Positions 41,193-50,437 of a stretch of DNA of 58,297 bases are shown in pieces. Position numbers and translations under genes: made by a program. The stretch is taken from positions 559,010 through 617,306 of the forward strand of contig NZ_CATNLZ010000032.1 in NCBI RefSeq assembly GCF_950101795.1. The letters are read 5' to 3'. The stretch comes from Nocardioides sp. T2.26MG-1. GTDB taxonomy: Bacteria; Actinomycetota; Actinomycetes; Propionibacteriales; Nocardioidaceae. The notes beneath the pieces were generated by a model that saw only the letters and a list, made by a program, of their open reading frames with translations, made no database searches and was not told where the DNA came from. Position 1 is the first letter of the stretch. Each line of letters begins with the position of its first letter.

Positions 41193-42569
41193 GTGCGCCC
41201 ACGTGCGGCCGTCCTGGCCTGGCTGGCGGGGTTGCTCACGGGGGGACTGATCATCGCGTCCGGGGCGACCCCTGCCTCCGCGCGCCCGGCTCCACGCGAG
41301 CGGAGCAGCACCGTGACCGTGCGCCTGTCCCCTCCTGTCGTCACCGTCGGGGAGCCGAGCTCCCTGGTGGCGCAGCTCTCCCCCGCTCAGCGCGGACGCA
41401 CGTTCACCGTGCAGCGGGTCGACGACGCCACCTGGACGGCGATCGCCACCGTGACCGGCGACGCCGCGGGCCGAGCCGTGGTGACCCTCGACACCAGCAC
41501 CTCCGGCGCCCAGCAGCTGCGCGTGGTCGCCGAGGCGACCCGTGGCCTGCCGCGGAGGGCCTCGGCCCCGGTCACGCTCAGGGTCTACCCGGACGCCTCC
41601 TGCACGCCGAGGCCGGCGCTCGTCGACCCCGACGCCAGCGCGGCGGCCCGCTGCCTCGCCGCCCGCCTGGACCGGTGGCGGGCGGCCGGCCTGATGGGCC
41701 TCGGCCAGCAGCTGAACGTCTCCAACCGGGACTACCGCGGCCCGCTGGTCGCCCTCGGCGGACGTCGGGTCTCCGTCGTCGGCTTCGACCTCGAGGAGCT
41801 CGCGCAGGGCGAGACCTACCAGTTCCCCGAGCCGCCCCTCGACGCCCTGGTCGGGCTCGCCCAGCAGGGCGCCGTGCTCTCCGCGTCGTGGCACGTCACC
41901 AACCCGCACACGACCAGGTCGGCCTGGGACCGCAGCTGGACGTCCCTGGACGCCCTGCTGAGCACGACCACGTCCGAAGGGGCCCGGTTCTGGGCCGACT
42001 TCGACGCCAAGCTCGAGCTGCTCCGGCGCTTCCAGGACGCCGGCACCGCGGTGGTGCTCCGGCCCTTCCACGAGGCCAACGGCGGGTGGTTCTGGTGGGG
42101 CCGGCCCGACCCGGCGACGTACAAGGCACTCTGGTCGATGATGCAGCAGCGCGCCTGGGACGCCGGCGTGCACAACATCGTGTGGGCCTACTCCTTCGCG
42201 GCGAAGACCTGGTCCGGCATCCGCGCGCCGGAGACGCTGGTCCCGGCCAGGGTCGACGTGGCTGGCATCGACAGCTACGACCCCGAGGGGTCCTCGGCCG
42301 ATCGGCATGACCGCCTCGACCTGACCGGGTATGCCGCCGTGGCGAAGCGTGTCCCGCGGATGGCCCTCACCGAAGTGGGCCCGGAGAACAGCGCCGCCGG
42401 TTCCTGGAACCCGGCCGTGATCACCCGCACCGCGCGCACGGTCACGCCGCGGCCGCTCTGGTCGATGCTGTGGTTCGACGACACCGCCGGCCTCAAGCAG
42501 ATCAGCTCGCTGCACGGCGGCCTCACCTGGCTCGACTCCTGCCCCACGGCGCTCTGCTACCTGCGCTGA
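41193..42569 (+). CDS. Secreted glycoside hydrolase family 26 protein
   Basis: 458 residues: signal peptide (about 1-30), an Ig-like beta domain (about 38-132; TVTVRLSPPVVTVGEP opening), and a GH26 catalytic domain (about 150-455). Acid/base candidate Glu294 is in RPFHEANGGWFWWG, and nucleophile candidate Glu394 in LTEVGPEN, both in the right family context. GH26 enzymes are mostly endo-beta-mannanases. Likely a secreted enzyme on plant or fungal polysaccharide, but substrate specificity is unproven. GTG start at 41193. It stands alone as a transcription unit. Confidence 0.88.
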   Translation: MRPRAAVLAWLAGLLTGGLIIASGATPASARPAPRERSSTVTVRLSPPVVTVGEPSSLVAQLSPAQRGRTFTVQRVDDATWTAIATVTGDAAGRAVVTLDTSTSGAQQLRVVAEATRGLPRRASAPVTLRVYPDASCTPRPALVDPDASAAARCLAARLDRWRAAGLMGLGQQLNVSNRDYRGPLVALGGRRVSVVGFDLEELAQGETYQFPEPPLDALVGLAQQGAVLSASWHVTNPHTTRSAWDRSWTSLDALLSTTTSEGARFWADFDAKLELLRRFQDAGTAVVLRPFHEANGGWFWWGRPDPATYKALWSMMQQRAWDAGVHNIVWAYSFAAKTWSGIRAPETLVPARVDVAGIDSYDPEGSSADRHDRLDLTGYAAVAKRVPRMALTEVGPENSAAGSWNPAVITRTARTVTPRPLWSMLWFDDTAGLKQISSLHGGLTWLDSCPTALCYLR

Positions 42570-42581
42570 TCCAGAGCCTGG

Positions 42582-45107
42582 TCATCCACCGAGGCGCCGC
42601 ATCGAGGTCGTGCGCAGCACCAGCTCGCCGGCCTCGTCGGAGGCGTCCAGGTCGACCTCCGCCTCGACGACCCAGTCGTGGTGGCCCTCGGGGTCGTGCA
42701 GGGTCTGCGTGACCCGCCACGTGCGCCCCGCCTCCTCGACCTGCAGCAGCGACGGACCGCGGGCGTCCGAGTCGAGCAGCACCCGGTCGTGCTCGGCGTA
42801 GTACTCCTCGATCGCCGCGTCCCACGCCGAGCGGGTCATCACGACCTCGACGGGCGGCTCGGTGCGGTCGGCGGCCGCCCGCTCCATGGCCATCAGGCCG
42901 TCCAGGTCGTCGCGGGCGACGAGCTCGACCCGCCGGAACATCGCGTTGCGGATCATCACCCGGAACGCCCGGTCCTGCTTCGAGATCGGTCGGGGCGGTG
43001 GCGGCGGCTCGTGGTGAGCGACGTCCGAGCGCACGTGGGTGGGGTCGGCCAGCGCCTCCCACTCGTCGAGCAGCGAGGAGTCCGTCTGGCGCACGGTCTC
43101 CCCCAGCCACTCGATGAGGTCGCCGAGCTCGGGGGTGTGGTGCTGGTCGGGCACGGTCTGCCGCAGGGTCCGGTAGGCGTCGGTGAGGTAGCGCAGCACC
43201 AGCCCCTCGGAGCGGGCGAGCTGGTAGCGGCCGACGAAGTCGGTGAAGCTCATCCCCTGCTCGTACATCTCCCGCACGATCGACTTCGGCTGGAGCGCGT
43301 CCTCCCGCAGCCAGGGGTGCCGCTCCCGGTAGATCTCGTACGTCGCCTCCAGCAGCTCGGCGAGCGGCTGGGGCCAGGTGATCTCCTCGAGCAGCGCCAT
43401 CCGCTCGTCGTACTCCAGCCCGTCGGCCTTCATCTCCGCGATGGCCTCACCGCGGGCGACGTGCTGCTGCTGGAACAGGATCTGCCGCGGGCCCTCGAGG
43501 ACCGCCTCGACCACCGAGACGATGTCGAGCGTGTAGGTCTCCGCCTCCGGGTCGAGCACGTCGAGCGCGGCCAGCGCGAAGTGCGCGAGCGGCTGGTTGA
43601 GCGCGAAGTCGGGCGGCAGGTCGACGGTGAGCACGTACCGGCGGCCGAGCTCGTCCGGCTCCGCGAGCCGGGTCAGCGTGCCCGATCGCAGAAGCGAGCG
43701 CGCCAGCCGCACCGCCCGGCGAGCCAGCCGCAGCTGCTGGCGACGGTCCTCGTGGTTGTCCATCAGCAGCCGCCGCAGCACCGGGAATGCGTCCTCGTCC
43801 CGCGCCAGGACGTTGATCAGCATCGAGTTGTCGACCTTCATCCGCGACACCAGCGGCTCGGGCTCGCCCGCGACCAGCTTGTCGAAGGTCTGCTCGCTCC
43901 ACACCACCGTGCCCTCGGGCGGCTTGCGCAGCTGGGCCCTGGAGTTCTTCTTGCCGGCGGCCTGCCGGGCGGCGACCTTCGCCTTCGCCTTCTCGTTCTC
44001 GATGACGTGCTCGGGCGCCTGCACGACGACGTACCCGGCGGTGTCGAAGCCGGCGCGCCCGGCGCGGCCCGCGATCTGGAGGAACTCCCGGGTCCGCAGG
44101 ACCCGCTGCCGGCTGCCGTCGAACTTGGCGAGCCCGGAGAACAGCACGGTCCGGATCGGCACGTTGATGCCGACGCCCAGGGTGTCGGTGCCGCAGATGA
44201 TCCGCAGCAGCCCGGCCTGGGCGAGCTGCTCCACCAGCCGGCGGTAGCGCGGCAGCATCCCGGCGTGGTGGACGCCGATGCCGCGGCGCAGCAGCTTGGC
44301 GAGCGTCTTGCCGAAGCCGGCGCCGAAGCGCACCCCGGCGAGCCGCTCGGCCAGGAGGTCGCGCTGCTCGCGCGGCGCGGCAGCCCACCCGGCGTTCAGC
44401 AGCGACGTCGCCTGCTCGACGGCGTCCTTCTGGGTGAAGTGCACGACGTAGACCGGCCCCTGGCCGGTGGTCACCAGCTCCTCGAGCGTCTCGATCAGCG
44501 GCGTCATCACCCAGCTGAACGTCAGCGGCACCGGGCGTACGGCGTCGTCGACCACGGTGGTCTCCCGCCCGTTGCGCCGGGTCAGGTCCGCGGCGATCTC
44601 GGACATGTCGCCCAGGGTCGCCGACATCAGCACGAACTGCGCCTGGGGCAGCTCCAGCAGCGGGACCTGCCAGGCCCAGCCGCGGTCGGGCTCGGCGTAG
44701 AAGTGGAACTCGTCCATCACCACCAGGCCGACGTCGGCTGCGGAGCCCTCGCGCAGGGCGATGTTGGCGAGCACCTCGGCGGTGCAGCAGATGATCGGCG
44801 CCTCCGGGTTGACCGAGGCGTCGCCGGTGAGCATGCCGACGTCCGCGGCCCCGAACTCCTCGACGAGCGCGAAGAACTTCTCGCTGACCAGCGCCTTGAT
44901 GGGTGCGGTGTAGAACGACACCCGGTCCTCGGCGAGCGCCGCTCGGTGAGCCGCGGCGGCCACCAGCGACTTGCCCGAGCCCGTCGGCGTGGCCAGCACG
45001 ACGTTGTCGCCGGCCAGCACCGCCAGGATCGCCTCCTCCTGGTGCGGGTAGAGCGTCAGTCCGCGGGCGGTCGCAGCGGCGGTGATCTCATCCAGAAGGT
45101 CGGTCAA
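42582..45107 (-). CDS. Ski2-like superfamily II DEAD/H helicase (DUF3516 type)
   Basis: 841 residues. Motif I TPTGSGKS (about 40-47), motif II DEFH (about 132-135), motif III SAT (about 162-164), and RecA-2 motifs including GIGVHHAGMLPRYR, GTDTLGVGINVP and QIAGRAGRAG (about 350-359). The long C-terminal half (about 400-841) is the DUF3516 region. Distributed in actinobacteria; probably an RNA helicase but the substrate is not established. Start codon is TTG 45107 with no strong ribosome site. The gene begins 6 bases after the xerD stop, so it may rely on coupling. Confidence 0.88.
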   Translation of the reverse strand: MTDLLDEITAAATARGLTLYPHQEEAILAVLAGDNVVLATPTGSGKSLVAAAAHRAALAEDRVSFYTAPIKALVSEKFFALVEEFGAADVGMLTGDASVNPEAPIICCTAEVLANIALREGSAADVGLVVMDEFHFYAEPDRGWAWQVPLLELPQAQFVLMSATLGDMSEIAADLTRRNGRETTVVDDAVRPVPLTFSWVMTPLIETLEELVTTGQGPVYVVHFTQKDAVEQATSLLNAGWAAAPREQRDLLAERLAGVRFGAGFGKTLAKLLRRGIGVHHAGMLPRYRRLVEQLAQAGLLRIICGTDTLGVGINVPIRTVLFSGLAKFDGSRQRVLRTREFLQIAGRAGRAGFDTAGYVVVQAPEHVIENEKAKAKVAARQAAGKKNSRAQLRKPPEGTVVWSEQTFDKLVAGEPEPLVSRMKVDNSMLINVLARDEDAFPVLRRLLMDNHEDRRQQLRLARRAVRLARSLLRSGTLTRLAEPDELGRRYVLTVDLPPDFALNQPLAHFALAALDVLDPEAETYTLDIVSVVEAVLEGPRQILFQQQHVARGEAIAEMKADGLEYDERMALLEEITWPQPLAELLEATYEIYRERHPWLREDALQPKSIVREMYEQGMSFTDFVGRYQLARSEGLVLRYLTDAYRTLRQTVPDQHHTPELGDLIEWLGETVRQTDSSLLDEWEALADPTHVRSDVAHHEPPPPPRPISKQDRAFRVMIRNAMFRRVELVARDDLDGLMAMERAAADRTEPPVEVVMTRSAWDAAIEEYYAEHDRVLLDSDARGPSLLQVEEAGRTWRVTQTLHDPEGHHDWVVEAEVDLDASDEAGELVLRTTSMRRLGG

Positions 45108-45113
45108 GGGGTC

Positions 45114-46052
45114 TCAATCGCGAGCGCGTGGATGGGCGGTGGCGAAGACCTCGCGCAGGTTGTCCACCGTCACCAGCGTATAGACCTGGGTGGTGGTCAC
45201 CGACGCGTGGCCGAGCAGCTCCTGCACGACGCGGACGTCGGCGCCGCCGTCGAGCAGGTGGGTGGCGAACGAGTGCCGCATCGTGTGGGGGGAGACGTCC
45301 CTGGTGACCCCGGCCCGGTCGGCGGCCTTGACCAGCACCGCCCAGGCCGACTGGCGCGAGAGCCGCCCGCCGCGGGCGTTGAGGAACAGCGCTCCCCCGG
45401 TGGAGCCGGTCGAGACCCCGGCCAGCTCCGGCCGGCCGCGCACCAGGTAGGCGTCCACGGCCTCGCGGGCGTACGACCCGACCGGGACGATCCGCTCCTT
45501 GCCGCCCTTGCCGCGCAGCAGCACGGTGCCGTCGACCATGTCGAGGTCGTCGACGTCGAGGCCGACCGCCTCCGAGATCCGGGCGCCGGTGCCGTAGAGC
45601 ACCTCGAGCAACGCCCGGTCGCGCAGCGCCAGCGTCGTCCCGGGAGCCCCCGCCGCCTCGAGGATGGCCTCGACGTCCGCGAGCGGGAGCGCCTTCGGCA
45701 GCCGCTTGGCGGGGGTGGGGGGCTTGACCCCGCTCGCGGGGTCGCTCGACGCGAGGCCGTCGGCGACCGCGAACTTGTGGAAGCCCCGCACGGCCACCAC
45801 GGTCCGCGCCGCCGAGGTGGAGGTCAGCGGCGGATGGTCGGCGTCCCCCTCGCGCAGCCGCATCAGGAACCCCGCCACGATGGCCTCCGTGACCTGGTCG
45901 AGCCCGTCGATGCCCCCCTCGGCGAGGTACTCCTGGTAGCGCCGCAGGTCGCGTCGGTACGACGTCAGGGTGTTCTTCGCGAGGCCGCGCTCAACCGACA
46001 GGTGGTCGAGGTAGGTCCGGACCGCGCGCCCGACCTCGGTGGGCCGAGTCAC
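45114..46052 (-). CDS. xerD: Tyrosine recombinase XerD
   Basis: 312-residue tyrosine recombinase. N-terminal core-binding domain (about 8-100) and catalytic domain with Arg158, Lys182, His256, Arg259, His282 and the nucleophile Tyr291. Known actinobacterial location beside nudix and pyrG genes supports XerD, which resolves chromosome dimers at dif with XerC. Start taken as GTG 46052; GTG 46085, overlapping the ald stop, adds 11 residues read from the repeat at 46062-46086. Residues 213-218 (VSTGST) are an insertion absent from typical XerD and match the same repeat family. Confidence 0.93.
   Translation of the reverse strand: MTRPTEVGRAVRTYLDHLSVERGLAKNTLTSYRRDLRRYQEYLAEGGIDGLDQVTEAIVAGFLMRLREGDADHPPLTSTSAARTVVAVRGFHKFAVADGLASSDPASGVKPPTPAKRLPKALPLADVEAILEAAGAPGTTLALRDRALLEVLYGTGARISEAVGLDVDDLDMVDGTVLLRGKGGKERIVPVGSYAREAVDAYLVRGRPELAGVSTGSTGGALFLNARGGRLSRQSAWAVLVKAADRAGVTRDVSPHTMRHSFATHLLDGGADVRVVQELLGHASVTTTQVYTLVTVDNLREVFATAHPRARD
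45399..45418. repeat. Repeat-like insertion inside xerD
   Basis: GGTGGAGCCGGTCGAGACCC closely matches the repeat at 46062-46086 when a 3-base gap and two mismatches are allowed. It encodes the VSTGST peptide on the minus strand within XerD and keeps the reading frame. Confidence 0.65.
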
Positions 46053-46061
46053 CGCGCCGTC

Positions 46062-46086
46062 GGTGGTCGAGCCTGTCGAGGCCACT
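46062..46086. repeat. Short palindromic repeat at the ald/xerD junction
   Basis: GGTGGTCGAGCCTGTCGAGGCCACT contains inverted halves (GTCGA...TCGAG; GGTGG...CCACT), and supplies part of the ald stop codon and the sequence between ald and xerD. It resembles a short dispersed repeat that I recall as common in Nocardioides and related genomes; that is recollection. Confidence 0.75.
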
Positions 46087-47200
46087 ACGCCAGGACGGAG
46101 TCCAGCGGGTCGGCCGCGATCCCCACCGCCTCGCCCACCGGAGCGTTGGTGAGCCGGCCGGCGTGGGTGTTGAGGCCGAGCGCCAGGCTGTGGTCGTCGC
46201 GGCTCGCCTGGCGCCAGCCCTTGTCGGCCAGCGCCATCACGTAGGGCAGGGTCGCGTTGGTGAGCGCGTAGGTCGAGGTGTTCGGCACCGCGCCCGGCAT
46301 GTTCGCCACGCAGTAGAACGTCGAGCCGTGCACCTGGTAGGTCGGGTCTGCGTGCGTGGTCGCGTGGGTGTCCTCGAAGCACCCGCCCTGGTCGACGGCG
46401 ATGTCGACGAGCACCGAGCCGGGCTTCATCCGGGACACGAGATCGTTGCTCACCAGCTTGGGCGCGGCCGCGCCGGGGATGAGCACGGCGCCGATGACCA
46501 TGTCGGCCTCGGTCACCTGCTGCTCGATGGCGAGCTTGGACGACGCGAGTCCGTGGACACGGTTGTTGTAGCGCCAGAACGACATCCGCAGCTTGTCCAG
46601 GTCGGTGTCCAGGAGCGTCACGTCGGCACCCATGCCGAGCGCGATGTTCGCGGCGTTCTGGCCGGAGACACCGGCGCCGATGATCACGACCTTGGCGTTG
46701 GCGACGCCGCCCACACCGCCCATCAGCACGCCCCGGCCACCCTGCGCCTTCAGCAGCGAGTAGGCGCCGACCTGCGGCGCCAGGCAGCCGGCGACCTCGG
46801 ACATCGGGTACAGCAGGGGCAGCCCGCCGGAGGGCAGCTGCACGGTCTCGTAGGCGATGCCGGTCACCCTGGTCTCGAGCAGCTTCTCGGTCAGCGGCTT
46901 GTCGGCGGCCAGGTGCAGGTAGGTGAACAGGGTGAGGCCCTCACGGAGGCGGTGGTACTCCTCGGCGACCGGCTCCTTGACCTTGAGCACCATCTCCCCC
47001 ACACCCCACGCCGCGTCGGCGTCCGGCACGATCTGCGCACCGGCGGCGACGTACTCCTCGTCGTGGATCGAGGACCCCTCGCCGGCGCCGCGCTCGATGA
47101 AGACCTCGTGGCCGTGCGCGGTCAGCTCGTGCACGCCGATCGGCGTGATCGCCACCCGGTACTCGTGGTTCTTGACTTCCTTGGGGACACCGACCTTCAT
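46085..47200 (-). CDS. ald: Alanine dehydrogenase
   Basis: 371 residues, reversible oxidative deamination of alanine to pyruvate with NAD. The pyruvate-binding Lys75 (in VLKVKEP) and catalytic His96 (in YLHLA) match the positions known for the M. tuberculosis enzyme. The NAD fold VVIIGAGVSGQNAAN lies around 170-184, and conserved VDIAVDQGGCFE around 264-275. ATG start at 47200. Normally nudix is followed directly by xerD in mycobacteria, so ald is an insertion in that order here. Confidence 0.96.
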   Translation of the reverse strand: MKVGVPKEVKNHEYRVAITPIGVHELTAHGHEVFIERGAGEGSSIHDEEYVAAGAQIVPDADAAWGVGEMVLKVKEPVAEEYHRLREGLTLFTYLHLAADKPLTEKLLETRVTGIAYETVQLPSGGLPLLYPMSEVAGCLAPQVGAYSLLKAQGGRGVLMGGVGGVANAKVVIIGAGVSGQNAANIALGMGADVTLLDTDLDKLRMSFWRYNNRVHGLASSKLAIEQQVTEADMVIGAVLIPGAAAPKLVSNDLVSRMKPGSVLVDIAVDQGGCFEDTHATTHADPTYQVHGSTFYCVANMPGAVPNTSTYALTNATLPYVMALADKGWRQASRDDHSLALGLNTHAGRLTNAPVGEAVGIAADPLDSVLA

Positions 47201-47259
47201 CCGCGTGCATCCTCCTGCTCGGGTCTCGCCGCCACGACGTTGTGACGGCCACGCCGACA

Positions 47260-47847
47260 CTATCCGGCCAGGCCCCTCGCGCGGGCCAGCAGCACGGCAC
47301 CGGCGAGGTGCGCGTCGGCGAGCCGGCCGGACGCGACCGCACTGTGCAGCTCGGCGAACGGGACCCAGCCGAGCTCCATCTCGGCCTCCTCGTGCTCGGG
47401 GGTGAAGTCGCCGCGCCCGACCTCACGGAGGTCGCGGGCCAGGAAGAAGTGGCACTGCTCGGAGGAGAAGCCCGGGGAGGAGTACGTCGAGGCCAGGTGG
47501 GTCCACTCCGCGGCCTCGAGGCCGGCCTCCTCGGCCAGCTCGCGGCGGGCGACCTCGGCAGCATCCTCACCCTCCACGTCACACAGACCAGCGGGGAGCT
47601 GCACCAGCGTGCGGCCGACCGCGTGCCGGTACTGCCACAGGCACAGCACCCGCTCCTGGTCGTCCACGGCCAGCACGATCGCGGCCCCGGGGTGCTCGAC
47701 GACGAGCCGCGTGAACGGCTCCTCCTCCGGGTGGCCCGGCCGGCGCACCCGGTCCTCTCGGACCTTCACCACCCAGCCGCCCCCGTCGTAGGGGTAGCTG
47801 CTGTCGTCGATCGGCCACCGCTCGTGGCCGTCGGCGAGCTCGGGCAT
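47260..47847 (-). CDS. NUDIX hydrolase, ADP-ribose pyrophosphatase type
   Basis: 195 residues. The Nudix box runs through LCDVEGEDAAEVARRELAEE (about 86-105) followed by AGLE, with the catalytic REL-x-EE core. PAGLCD preceding it and the dimer-type N-terminal strands identify the ADP-ribose pyrophosphatase subgroup (Rv1700-like). It hydrolyses ADP-ribose to AMP and ribose 5-phosphate. ATG 47847 lies 2 bases after the pyrG stop (47850-47852), so it is co-transcribed with pyrG, the known mycobacterial order. Confidence 0.92.
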   Translation of the reverse strand: MPELADGHERWPIDDSSYPYDGGGWVVKVREDRVRRPGHPEEEPFTRLVVEHPGAAIVLAVDDQERVLCLWQYRHAVGRTLVQLPAGLCDVEGEDAAEVARRELAEEAGLEAAEWTHLASTYSSPGFSSEQCHFFLARDLREVGRGDFTPEHEEAEMELGWVPFAELHSAVASGRLADAHLAGAVLLARARGLAG

Positions 47848-47849
47848 CC

Positions 47850-49559
47850 CTACTCCTCGTCCTCGTCCGGCTCGCGGCGCAGCCCTGACTCGTCGATCGG
47901 GAAGCGCAGCTCGCGCTGCCGCTCGATCGCGGCACCGACCAGGCCCGCGAACAGCGGGTGCGGCCGGGTCGGGCGCGACCGGAGTTCGGGGTGGGCCTGG
48001 GTCGCGACGTAGTAGGGGTGCACCTCGCGAGGGAGCTCGACGAACTCGACGAGGTTGTTGTCCGGGGAGGTGCCGGAGAAGACCAGGCCGGCCTCCTCGA
48101 GCTGGCCGCGGTAGCCGTTGTTGACCTCGTAGCGGTGCCGGTGCCGCTCCTCGATCAGCGGGCTGCCGTAGGCCTCGCGGGCGATCGAGCCGTCCTTGAG
48201 CGCCGCCGGGTAGAGCCCGAGCCGCATGGTCCCACCGAGGTCGCCCGCACCCTCGACGTATGCCTTCTGCTCGGCCATCGTCGCGATGACCGGCTCGGGC
48301 GTGTCGGGGTCGAACTCGGTCGAGCCGGCCTTCTCCAGGCCGAGCACGCTGCGGGAGTACTCGATCACCATGCACTGCAGGCCAAGGCACAGACCGAGGG
48401 TCGGGATGCCGTGGGTGCGGGCGTAGGTGAGCGCACCGAGCTTGCCCTCGATGCCGCGCACGCCGAAGCCACCCGGGACGCAGATCGCGTCGACGTCCTG
48501 GAGGTTGCGGGCCGCGCCGGCCGGGGTCTGGCACTCGTCGGAGGCGATCCACCGGAGCTGGACCTTCGCCTCGTGGGCGAAGCCGCCGGCGCGCAGCGCC
48601 TCGGCGACGGAGAGGTAGGCGTCGGGGAGGTCGACGTACTTGCCGACCAGCGCCACGGTCACCTCCTCCTTGGGGTGGTGCACCCGGCGCAGCAGGTCGT
48701 CCCACACCGTCCAGTCGACGTCGCGGAAGGGCAGGTCGAGACGGCGGACCAGGTAGGCGTCGAGGCCCTCACGGTGCAGGACCTTGGGGATGTCGTAGAT
48801 CGAGGGCGCGTCGGCAGCGGTGACCACGGCCTCCTGGTCGACGTCGCACATCAGCGAGATCTTCTTCTTGATCGACGGCGGCAGCTCGCGGTCGGCCCGG
48901 CACACGATCGCGTCGGGCTGGATGCCGACCTGGCGCAGCGCCGCCACCGAGTGCTGGGTGGGCTTGGTCTTCAGCTCGCCCGACGGGCCGATGTAGGGCA
49001 CCAGGGAGACGTGCAGGAAGAAGCAGTTGTCGCGGCCGATGTCGTGGCGCACCTGGCGGGCGGCCTCGAGAAAGGGCAGCGACTCGATGTCGCCGACGGT
49101 GCCGCCGACCTCGGTGATCACCACGTCCACCCGCTGGCCGTCGACCTGGGTCGCGCCCATGGCGAGGATCCGGTCCTTGATCTCGTTGGTGATGTGCGGG
49201 ATCACCTGCACGGTGTCGCCGAGGTAGTCGCCGCGGCGCTCCTTGGCGATCACGTTGGAGTAGACCTGGCCGGTGGTGACGTTGGCGATCTGGCTCAGGT
49301 CAGTGTCGAGGAACCGCTCGTAGTGCCCGATGTCCAGATCGGTCTCGGCGCCGTCGTTGGTGACGAAGACCTCCCCGTGCTGGAACGGGTTCATGGTCCC
49401 GGGGTCGACGTTGAGGTAGGGGTCGAGCTTCTGCATCGTGACGCGCAGACCACGCGATCGCAGGAGGCTGCCGAGGCTGGACGCCGTCAGGCCCTTCCCG
49501 AGCGAGGAGGCGACGCCTCCGGTCACGAACACGTGCTTGGTCGGCGTCGCTTGGTTCAC
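47850..49559 (-). CDS. pyrG: CTP synthase
   Basis: 569 residues, converts UTP to CTP using glutamine. The synthase domain begins KHVFVTGGVASSLGKGLTA (8-26, P-loop). The glutaminase domain (about 300-550) has the nucleophile Cys in LGLCLGLQCMVIEYSR and the His/Glu pair in QAHPELRSRP. A short acidic C-terminal tail ends DEDEE. The GTG start at 49559 has AGGA about 9 bases upstream. Neighbours match the Rv1698-Rv1700 order (steB/mctB, pyrG, nudix). Confidence 0.98.
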   Translation of the reverse strand: MNQATPTKHVFVTGGVASSLGKGLTASSLGSLLRSRGLRVTMQKLDPYLNVDPGTMNPFQHGEVFVTNDGAETDLDIGHYERFLDTDLSQIANVTTGQVYSNVIAKERRGDYLGDTVQVIPHITNEIKDRILAMGATQVDGQRVDVVITEVGGTVGDIESLPFLEAARQVRHDIGRDNCFFLHVSLVPYIGPSGELKTKPTQHSVAALRQVGIQPDAIVCRADRELPPSIKKKISLMCDVDQEAVVTAADAPSIYDIPKVLHREGLDAYLVRRLDLPFRDVDWTVWDDLLRRVHHPKEEVTVALVGKYVDLPDAYLSVAEALRAGGFAHEAKVQLRWIASDECQTPAGAARNLQDVDAICVPGGFGVRGIEGKLGALTYARTHGIPTLGLCLGLQCMVIEYSRSVLGLEKAGSTEFDPDTPEPVIATMAEQKAYVEGAGDLGGTMRLGLYPAALKDGSIAREAYGSPLIEERHRHRYEVNNGYRGQLEEAGLVFSGTSPDNNLVEFVELPREVHPYYVATQAHPELRSRPTRPHPLFAGLVGAAIERQRELRFPIDESGLRREPDEDEE

Positions 49560-49570
49560 GGAGTTCTATC

Positions 49571-50437
49571 CTACTTGAGAGGAACGGCTCCGTCGGACCC
49601 CGACGCTCCGAAAGCACCGCCTTTGACCGAGATCGAGCGGATCAGGGCCAGCACGGTGGTCACCTGGCCGAGCGGTGTGTCGGCCCCGTCGACGGTCGCG
49701 ACCTTGTCGGCCGCAGGCTCCGAGCGCAACGCGGCGAGGTCACCCGAGCCGGCCGCAGCGGCGGCGTCTCCGGCAACGACGACGCCCGACGCCTTCGCGG
49801 AGAGGCCGGCGACCAGGCCCGACAGGATGGCCGGGTTGGTCGACGTCCCGAGCACCACCAGCACGATCGGCGCCCGCATCGCGTCCTCGGGAGACGTGAG
49901 CAGCTCGGCGCCGGCCAGGCTCTGGCGCACCGAGAGCGCGTCCTCCGAGGGCAGGTCGGTGGTCGCGGTCGCGAGCCCGACGAGCTGGCCCAGACGGACG
50001 TACGTCGAGGCGTCGGAGGTGACCGCGCCGGACCCGAGCTGGGTCATCAGCTGGCTGCCGAGGGTGTCGACCAGCGACTTCTCCTCGGGGTCGGTCAGCG
50101 CCGGGAGCACGTCGTAGGTGCCGGCGATCTCGCCGCCGGCGGCCTCCACCTGAGCGCCGAGCGCGCTCACGACGTCACCCGATGCGCCGGGCAGCGTCAC
50201 GACCGAGACCGAGTGATCGCGCAGGCCGCCGTCGTACAGCGCAGCGGCGCTCGCGGCGGCGAACTCGTCGCCGAACGACGCCCCGGACGTCGCCGCTCGC
50301 TGCTGGCGAGTGGTGGCGGACGCGGGCCGGTCGTCGCGACCGAGCTCGCTCAACGGTCCCCCGCCGAGCGCGACCCCGACCGCGAGGGCCAGGAACACGG
50401 CGACGAGGGAGACGATGTGGTGACGGTAGGAGATCAC
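49571..50437 (-). CDS. steB: SteB/MctB-family membrane-anchored protein
   Basis: 288 residues: cytoplasmic start MISYRHHIVS, a transmembrane helix (about 8-26), a possible short coiled coil, then a large external domain rich in Ala, Gly, Ser, Val. In Mycobacterium the homologue Rv1698 was reported as copper transport protein MctB, while in Corynebacterium the SteA-SteB pair acts in septal peptidoglycan hydrolysis and cell separation. Adjacency to steA, with a 4-base overlap (GTGA), favours the SteB role. Start GTG 50437 fits the conserved ISYRHHI beginning. Confidence 0.88.
   Translation of the reverse strand: MISYRHHIVSLVAVFLALAVGVALGGGPLSELGRDDRPASATTRQQRAATSGASFGDEFAAASAAALYDGGLRDHSVSVVTLPGASGDVVSALGAQVEAAGGEIAGTYDVLPALTDPEEKSLVDTLGSQLMTQLGSGAVTSDASTYVRLGQLVGLATATTDLPSEDALSVRQSLAGAELLTSPEDAMRAPIVLVVLGTSTNPAILSGLVAGLSAKASGVVVAGDAAAAAGSGDLAALRSEPAADKVATVDGADTPLGQVTTVLALIRSISVKGGAFGASGSDGAVPLK

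Noticed and set aside
45114..46052. xerD as a phage or island integrase
   Set aside because: Catalytic residues, length and conserved position near nudix and pyrG fit the housekeeping recombinase, and no phage genes or attachment sites are nearby.
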